This document shows, one piece after another, positions 58,251 to 64,000 of a stretch of 64,000 bases of DNA. The position numbers and the translations under genes are program-made. The notes beneath the pieces are model-generated. The model made no database searches, had not been told where the DNA came from, and was given only the letters and a program-made list of their open reading frames with translations. How positions within the stretch are numbered: position 1 is the stretch's first letter; each line of letters opens with the position of its first letter. Source of the stretch: Glycine soja (lineage: Eukaryota > Streptophyta > Magnoliopsida > Fabales > Fabaceae); the NCBI RefSeq assembly GCF_004193775.1, contig NC_041002.1, positions 35,747,112 to 35,811,111 of the forward strand, read 5' to 3'.

Positions 58251-59227
58251 TGATGTAGCTCCATGTGGAGCTTGTAGGCCTTGGATCTTCTTCATCAATG
58301 AAGTCCTTTGCTTCTTGAAGATCAATGGCAGCGGAATAGAGATGGAAGAAAAATGATTGGAGACGCCACTTCAAAGAGAAGATGAGTCAAGAAGAAGCTC
58401 ACCACCATAGGAAGCCATGGATAAGAGCTTGAAGGTAGGAGAAGATGAATGGAGGGAGAGGGAGAGAAAGAGCACAAAATTTTGTGTCTCAAATGAGGTC
58501 TTAACTTTGAAGTGTAATTCTCTAATGATGAAAGTTGAAAAAAATGCACACACATGGCCTCTATTTATAGCCTGAGTGTCACACAAAATTGGAGAGAAAT
58601 TTGAATTTCTATTCAAATTTCACTTGAATTTGAAATTGAATTTGTGGAGTCAAATTTTGGAGCCAAAATTTCTCTAATTATGATTAGTGAATTTTAGCTA
58701 TGGTTCATCCCACTAATCCAAGATCAAGTCCAAGATTCTTCACTAAGTGTGCTTAGGTGTCATGAGGCATGTAAAGCATGAAGGACATGCACAAAGTGTG
58801 ACTATATGATGTGGCAATGAAGTGTAGAAAGCAAATGCTCACCTCCCCCTCTAAAATTTAATCAGATTGGGTTTCTCCCAATTCAATTAAATTTATTTCC
58901 CAACACACACATCAAATATTTACTTAATGCATGCAAAATTACAAAACTACCCCAAATACAAAAACTAGTCTGGGTGCTCTAAAATACAAAGGCTGAAAAA
59001 TCCTACATTTCTAGGGTACCCTACCTACATTATGGAGCCCTAAATACAAGGCCCAAAAATAATGAAACCTTAATCTAATATGTACAATGATAAGTGGGCT
59101 CATACTTAGCCCATGGGCTCGAAATCTATCCTAAGGCTTATGAGAACCCTTGGGCCTTCTCTTGTATCTTTGGCCAAATCTTCTTGGAGTCTTCTTTCCA
59201 ATGCCCTTGGGGGGTAGGATTGGATCA
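58251..59227 (-). repeat. 5' LTR of minus-strand family A element
   Basis: 977 bases, begins TGATCCAAT on the minus strand and ends ACATCA. TATA box at about 58561-58570. Confidence 0.9.
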
Positions 59228-59232
59228 TTCTC

Positions 59233-60060
59233 CTCTTTTCTCCCAAATCCTTTTCCCCAATTTGCCTCCCATTTATTGGTTAATCTTCCTTGTAAAACTT
59301 AAGTAAAAATTGTTAAATAGTAAATCCATATAATTAAATAATCAACAAAAAAATAGATGAAGTTCTTGCAACATTGCCAGTCTCCAACTCCAAAGAAAGA
59401 TGTTCGAACCTATTTGTGTCTTCAACTCCAACTTAAATGTTATTTCAATGACTCACAAAACCCAAGTAATGATTTAGAAGTATATATTGAAATTGTTTGT
59501 GTCTCCAACTCCATAGATGAAATTATTTTTGGCTAGGCCTGGTGAAATAATTAAAACAATATTAGTAATAAGTGAATGAAATTAAAAATAGAAAAATGTG
59601 TAAGAGTGAGTTGGGATGAAAACCTACAAAATCACTAATACATAGATAGAGTGAGAAGGACTTTAACATGGGAGAAGAAGGATATGCAAAGCCAAAAAGT
59701 TGTAGCAGTATTTAAAAATTTTAAAATTGAAACGCTTATGCTGCTTATGCCAACCCTTGTTTAGATTTTTTTGAAATCCCTTTCATAGCTAACTCTTTCC
59801 TTTCTATCAGTGATCCCTGAAAAATAATCATGGACTATAGTTAGAAACTTAGAGAAATTTTTTAAGGAAAAGAGAAGTTCTAGATATCATTTTTCTTTAT
59901 CACTTGTAGAGAGATCCAAATCCATCTTCTATAAGCAAAACTACTGATGAAAAATTTTCAATGGCATTAGCTAAGACAAAAAATTGAAAGTTGGCAAATC
60001 AATGTCTTCCTTCCTCAATATATTTTTGTAAGGCTTGTTGTAACTTTTTTCTTGCAACCT
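59233..60060. other. AT-rich intergenic DNA, no supported gene
   Basis: No domain or long frame seen. The text around 59380-59470 (TCTCCAACTCCA repeats) resembles low-copy repeats near 36.8-37.7 kb only loosely. Confidence 0.5.
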
Positions 60061-60340
60061 CTAATTGGTTGGAAATAATAGTGTAAACATGGACGTACTC
60101 ATAAGTAACTGTTGAAAAAGTGTACTTAATTGCCAAATGCATGTCTTCCTTCCTCAATATATTTTTGTAAAGTGTACTTAATTGCCAAATACTCTCTCAA
60201 CAACTCTTGGGCAAACACTTGCAAATTTATTGAGAATTCATCTAGGAACTTCAAATTGTATCATCATCTCTAAAGGAGAGAAATTCCTCTAGGAACTTCA
60301 AATATTATCATCCACTCTGAAGGAGAGAAATCTTTTTGTT
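59998..60340. repeat. Local direct duplications
   Basis: ATGTCTTCCTTCCTCAATAT occurs at about 60002 and 60142, AAAGTGTACTTAATTGCCAA at about 60116 and 60170, and a ~49-base unit starting TCTAGGAACTTCAAA at about 60242 and 60291. Short stepwise duplications overlap one another. Confidence 0.75.
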
Positions 60341-60545
60341 CATATCAGAAAGTCAGTTGTAATCAAGAGACTAGTTGTTTCTTGGATTGTGAGAATTGTA
60401 ATCAAGAGATGGGTTGTCTCTTGGAGAATCTTTGAACACAAGGGTGATGGATCCCAAGGTGTGTTCAAAGTCTGTAAAGGATTTACAGAGATAGTGGAAA
60501 ATCTTAAGTGTGCCGCTCAATTGAGTGAAAAGAGTCAAAATTTAC
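60195..60545 (+). repeat. Decayed copia LTR fragment
   Basis: Sequence such as AATCTTTGAACACAAGGG and the GTAAAGGATTTACAGAGATAGTG stretch parallels 28975-29070 in the copia 3' LTR. Ends are not defined. Confidence 0.5.
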
Positions 60546-60559
60546 ATTTTATCTGAAGA

Positions 60560-61790
60560 TTTGAAGACTATGTCACTTGGCCACGACTATGGTACATTCA
60601 ACATGGTCATGGTAACTAGTATGACCATGGTAATATGATGACTCCCCTTCTAAACAACGTCTGCCTCCCAACAACAATCATGATGAATTCACTATGGTTG
60701 TAGTTCACACTAGGATGGTCGTAGTCATTCCATAACATTCGAGAGCTTTAGTGTCATAGTTTTTTTGTCACGGTCATTGTGGATTTCAGCACGGCCATAG
60801 TGTGCCTCATACGAGTTATTATTCTTAGGAAATTATAAATTGGGGGCTGGAGTCTGTAAACAAGACTTTTGACATTTTTACGAATTAGAGAGTATTTTGA
60901 GGGTTGTTATGTGTAGGCAACACATTGAGGACAAATCGTAATCGTTGTTCTACCCTTTTTGATATGTCTATGGCAATTTCCTATAGGCTTTCTAATTGTG
61001 CTTTGATTATAAGCGGCTAGTCCCTCTAGTTCAGGGGTTATGATGTAAGTGTCAAATCGTACTCCTTTCATTGTTCTTAATGGAATTCCTCAGTGTTTTA
61101 TGTTAATTAGTTATCTTCCTTATTTCTATTATTTATTTGGCAACTGATCATTCTTGTGTTTAATCAAATGTATTGTGGTAATCATCTATCTATATTTGGT
61201 AGACCTAGGTAGATAACGGTTTACACCAAATTGTACGATTAAACTGTTTGGATAATCTCTGATAGATTAATTAACCCTTAATTAATCTTCCCTGAATTTG
61301 AATATATCCTTTGACTTAAATTAATATATCTATGATCGTTGAAATATTGATTTAAGGCAAAGAGTATCATTAGACCTTGATCATAGGCTTTGGTTGACCT
61401 TGGGAATCAGTAATTAACCGTGGGAGGAATTTCATAAGAATTGGGATTAGGGGAAAATTGGTACTACTGAATCCTAGTCCCTAGTCGCTTTTAATATTAC
61501 TTAAATCTCTCTTTTGGGATAGTTGATTTGTTTTCTCTTAAAATCAAAAAGCATAAAAATACTTCAATCTTCTTTTAATCATCTTGATTGTTTAGTTTAA
61601 TAATTTTGACTATTTTAGGAATACAACTGGTCTCTAGGGTACAATATCTGGACTTAGGTTCATGATACTACTATGTGGGATACACTTGTCCTTGTGTGAG
61701 TACTATTTTTACGCATAATGTACTTCATGAGGATTTCAAATAACATGCACACATTCTCTGTCTCCTTTGCCTCAACTATTTAATTTTGTT
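60560..61790 (+). repeat. Probable decayed Ty3 LTR with palindrome-like motifs
   Basis: Seven or so variants of CACGGCCATAGTG / ATGGTCATGGT lie at 60575-60805, followed by a TATAAAT at about 60835. The stretch GGTCTCTAGGGTACAATATC at 61631 with GGACTTAGG after it and TACACTTGTCCTTGTG near 61680 resembles the U5 part of several plant Ty3 LTRs. No boundaries were found, so this is a tentative call. Confidence 0.4.
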
Positions 61791-61813
61791 GTGATAGTAT
61801 ATTTTCCCTTATA

Positions 61814-62115
61814 CTACCTTCGTGCTATATAAAAGACATTTTTCACTTTATTACTTGCCCTTCTCTATAAGACCCTCTTCTAAAAGTATGATGTAATAAT
61901 CATTTTTATCATATAATACCCTTAATTAATTACAGTAATTTCTCTCCAAACATTAATTACTCCTTGGTGAAAAACAATATAGTGGAGGGAGAAATGAAGG
62001 GTAGTTTTGGAAGAATAATATAATAATTGACAAGTTTAATGTTATTAACTAAATTAACCATTTTTCTTAAAGGTGCGTTTAGTTGAAAGGGTCTTATATA
62101 TAGGGATGGAGGTAA
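61814..62115. mobile_element. Stowaway-like MITE
   Basis: About 302 bases flanked by TA on both sides (61812-61813, 62116-62117). The ends are inverted: CTACCTTCGTGCTATATAAA on the left pairs with TTACCTCCATCCCTATATAT on the right strand. The CTCC-TCC-GTCCC-like terminus and TA target fit Tc1/mariner-derived Stowaway elements. No coding capacity. Confidence 0.65.
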
Positions 62116-62433
62116 TAGTATTTTTCATATTAGACTAATCTACATTGCTAGAAGACATTGCATATATCTCTTTTCCTCTTGTTTTTCCTTTTGGTTGCCT
62201 TTTGTCCTATTAGGATGACCATTGGTTATATTGGGTGATATTCTAATAATCAATTGGTGTCTTTGGGTTAGAAGATGACGAGTAGGGCTAACAATGAAGT
62301 GAACCAACTTGAACATAGTTCAAGACTCAATTCGATAATTGACTCGTTGAACTTGAGCCTTATGAAAAAGAATTAAAAGTTGACCTCGTTACACTTGAGC
62401 TAAGTATAACTCAATTGAACTGGTTCATGAACC

Positions 62434-62546
<113 letters not shown>

Positions 62547-63449
62547 CTAGTCATGACATCTTTCTTTGAGCACCCATTTTTCTTCCATTGAATAACTTGC
62601 TTGTAACACCCATTGAACTTTTGCACACCACCATTTATCTTATTCCACGTACTTTTATTCCACTTACTTTTATTTGTACAAGTTCTCTTTCATTATTTCG
62701 TGACTAAGGGTTTGATTAATAATGTAAGAGGAATTAAATTTAAATTATGTTTTTGATATATTAACTAATTAAAAATATATATGATGTTTTTGGTTCTTGA
62801 TGTGTTTTAGATGGGTTTAGATGAGGTTGAGCTTAAGTCATGAGCCTTGTAAGTAAGCTATAAGTTATGAAGAGGGTGTAGTTAGGGGATTCTAGGGTAC
62901 AAATAGTAAAAATAAAAAATCTCCCCTTCTTTTTACGTCTGAGACTCTTCTTCTTTCATTTATCCTCCCCAACACCCCCCCCCCCCCCCCCGGCACCATT
63001 ATTAGAGACCTTTTCTTTCATCTACTAGAGTTTATTAGTTGTTTGTAGGTGTGTCTTCCTCTCATCTTACTCTCTTTATTCATCTTCTTCACCCTCCATG
63101 GAGCTAATTTATGTGTTTGATAGGAAGTTATTAGGTCCAATATGAACTAGAGACCCACAAGAGAGAAGAATATTCCATAACATTTTAAGGATTTTGTGCT
63201 TAAATAATTTATTATGTCTTTTTATTTAAAGCCTTGCATGAGTTGTCAGGCTCCTAGATGGTGGCTAGCTATAGGGTGAGTAGCTATCAGTATTCCTATC
63301 TTTTTGTATATAGTTTTTATGACTCATGAACGAAAGAAATGAAAAAGTTATTCAGTAATCTTACCTTTCTCACTATAGCCTAGATCATAATTTTAATATT
63401 TATTGAGCAATCTGATAAGCACAGATCTACCGTTGGTGCTTTCATCACC
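62547..63449. other. Non-coding sequence, possible 5' LTR end and leader of a Ty3 element
   Basis: No gene seen. A run of 17 C lies at 62975-62991. CGTTGGTGCTTTCATCACC at 63431-63449, directly upstream of the gag start, resembles the leader start of some plant Ty3 elements, which would place an LTR end near 63425. LTR boundaries cannot be set. Confidence 0.4.
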
Positions 63450-64000
63450 ATGCCTCCTCGCAAAGACCTTGAAGAAATACTCCAGGGATTATTTGAACAC
63501 TTGGGTGCCTTTCAGATCCAACGCGAGATGCATTATGATCTTTCACAATCAAGTATGAATGCTCGCATAGATGGATTAGACAACATCATTAACAACTTGG
63601 CCAAGAAAGTTACGACCTTGCCCACCTCTCACCAGCCTACCCTATCATAACCCATGGATGATGTACTCACCGCAAGTAATGTCCTTCATACCACTCCCTC
63701 TGTAATCTATGTCTACCCAGATGGCACTTTAGCCCATTTTACACCATCACCTGGAGCCACTCCACACGTACATCCTACCCTTGTTTTACCCTATTCCATT
63801 CCCCTAGGTTTTACTTCACCATTTCCCCCTCCACCACCTCCTGGTGGCCATGTGGCTACTCCTTATCTTCATTCGCCCATCAGACCACCTAAACTACAAC
63901 TACCCCCATTTGAAGGCCAAGATGCCCTTGATTGGATTTTTCAGGCAAACAAGTTCTTCTCTTACTATCAGATTCCTCCTCACCAACATCTCTCTATGAT
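63450..64000 (+). pseudogene. gag: Ty3 gag, 5' part, running off the window (one TAA)
   Basis: From the ATG at 63450 (MPPRKDLEEILQGLFEHLGA) the frame is open to a TAA at 63648-63650, then stays open in the same frame to the window end. The second part is proline-rich (SPFPPPPPPGGHV) and reaches PPKLQLPPFEGQDALDWIFQ and FFSYYQIPP, the start of a Ty3 retrotransposon gag domain. The single stop is a probable CAA-to-TAA change. The family is unrelated to family A or the Calypso-like gag by sequence. Confidence 0.75.

Larger units (their letters stand above)
37948..59227 (-). mobile_element. Ty3 LTR retrotransposon, family A, minus strand, carrying nested insertions
   Basis: LTRs at 37948-38918 (3') and 58251-59227 (5') are flanked by a perfect 5-base duplication TTCTC (37943-37947 and 59228-59232). 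The primer site lies beside the 5' LTR and the polypurine tract beside the 3' LTR, both on the minus strand. Removing the inner element (41328-56286 plus one target copy) leaves about 6.3 kb. Coding capacity is a broken gag, a protease with a changed active site and a degraded RT; RNase H and integrase are absent. Confidence 0.92.

Overview
The window looks like a repeat-rich stretch of a legume nuclear genome, most likely soybean or a close relative (Glycine). Long AT-rich non-coding tracts, spliced coding sequence, long microsatellites and nested LTR retrotransposons of SIRE-like, Athila/Calypso-like and other Ty3 types all point to a plant chromosome. I saw no bacterial operons, rRNA, tRNA or CRISPR array. 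Species assignment is inference. All statements come from reading the sequence; no alignment or database search was run.

Layout. (1) 1-6.4 kb: ten partial copies of one gene fragment in strictly alternating orientation (-,+,-,+ ...), forming five long hairpin units. The fragment reads as an intron end plus a last exon of a PRONE-type RopGEF gene. (2) 6.4-8.3 kb: AT-rich spacer with a short GC-richer island. (3) 8,348-16,224: a plus-strand Ty3 retrotransposon (family A) with two ~985-bp LTRs, a Met-tRNA-type primer site, broken gag and broken pol. (4) 16,492-29,324: Ty1/copia material of Sirevirus type: a 5' LTR, decayed gag-pol, a decayed env-like gene split by a 1.2-kb LTR-like insertion, several polypurine tracts, a cluster of GTAATCGATTAC palindromes, and a 3' LTR that does not match the 5' LTR. 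(5) 29.3-37.9 kb: host-like intergenic DNA with the only intact ordinary gene, a four-exon universal stress protein gene on the minus strand (31,233-32,473), plus several local tandem duplications. (6) 37,948-59,227: a three-level nest. A minus-strand family A element (target duplication TTCTC) carries a minus-strand Athila/Calypso-like element at 41,328-56,286 (GGCAT), which carries a probable solo LTR at 52,415-54,672 (GAAAC). All three target duplications are perfect. (7) 59.2-64 kb: decayed LTR-like sequence, a Stowaway-like MITE, a CT/TA/CA microsatellite, and the start of another Ty3 gag running off the window end.

How the parts work together. Except for the stress-protein gene, nearly all recognisable coding sequence is retrotransposon gag, protease, RT, RNase H, integrase or env-like sequence with stops and frameshifts. 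None of the elements looks autonomous. The most unusual system is the RopGEF hairpin array: if transcribed, each unit would fold into a stem of several hundred base pairs, an ideal source of small RNAs against RopGEF genes. Other points of note are the loss of the TATA box from only the 5' LTR of the Calypso-like element, a 345-codon open frame that survives although its RT catalytic motif is gone, and clusters of short palindromes in the non-coding parts of three different retrotransposon families.
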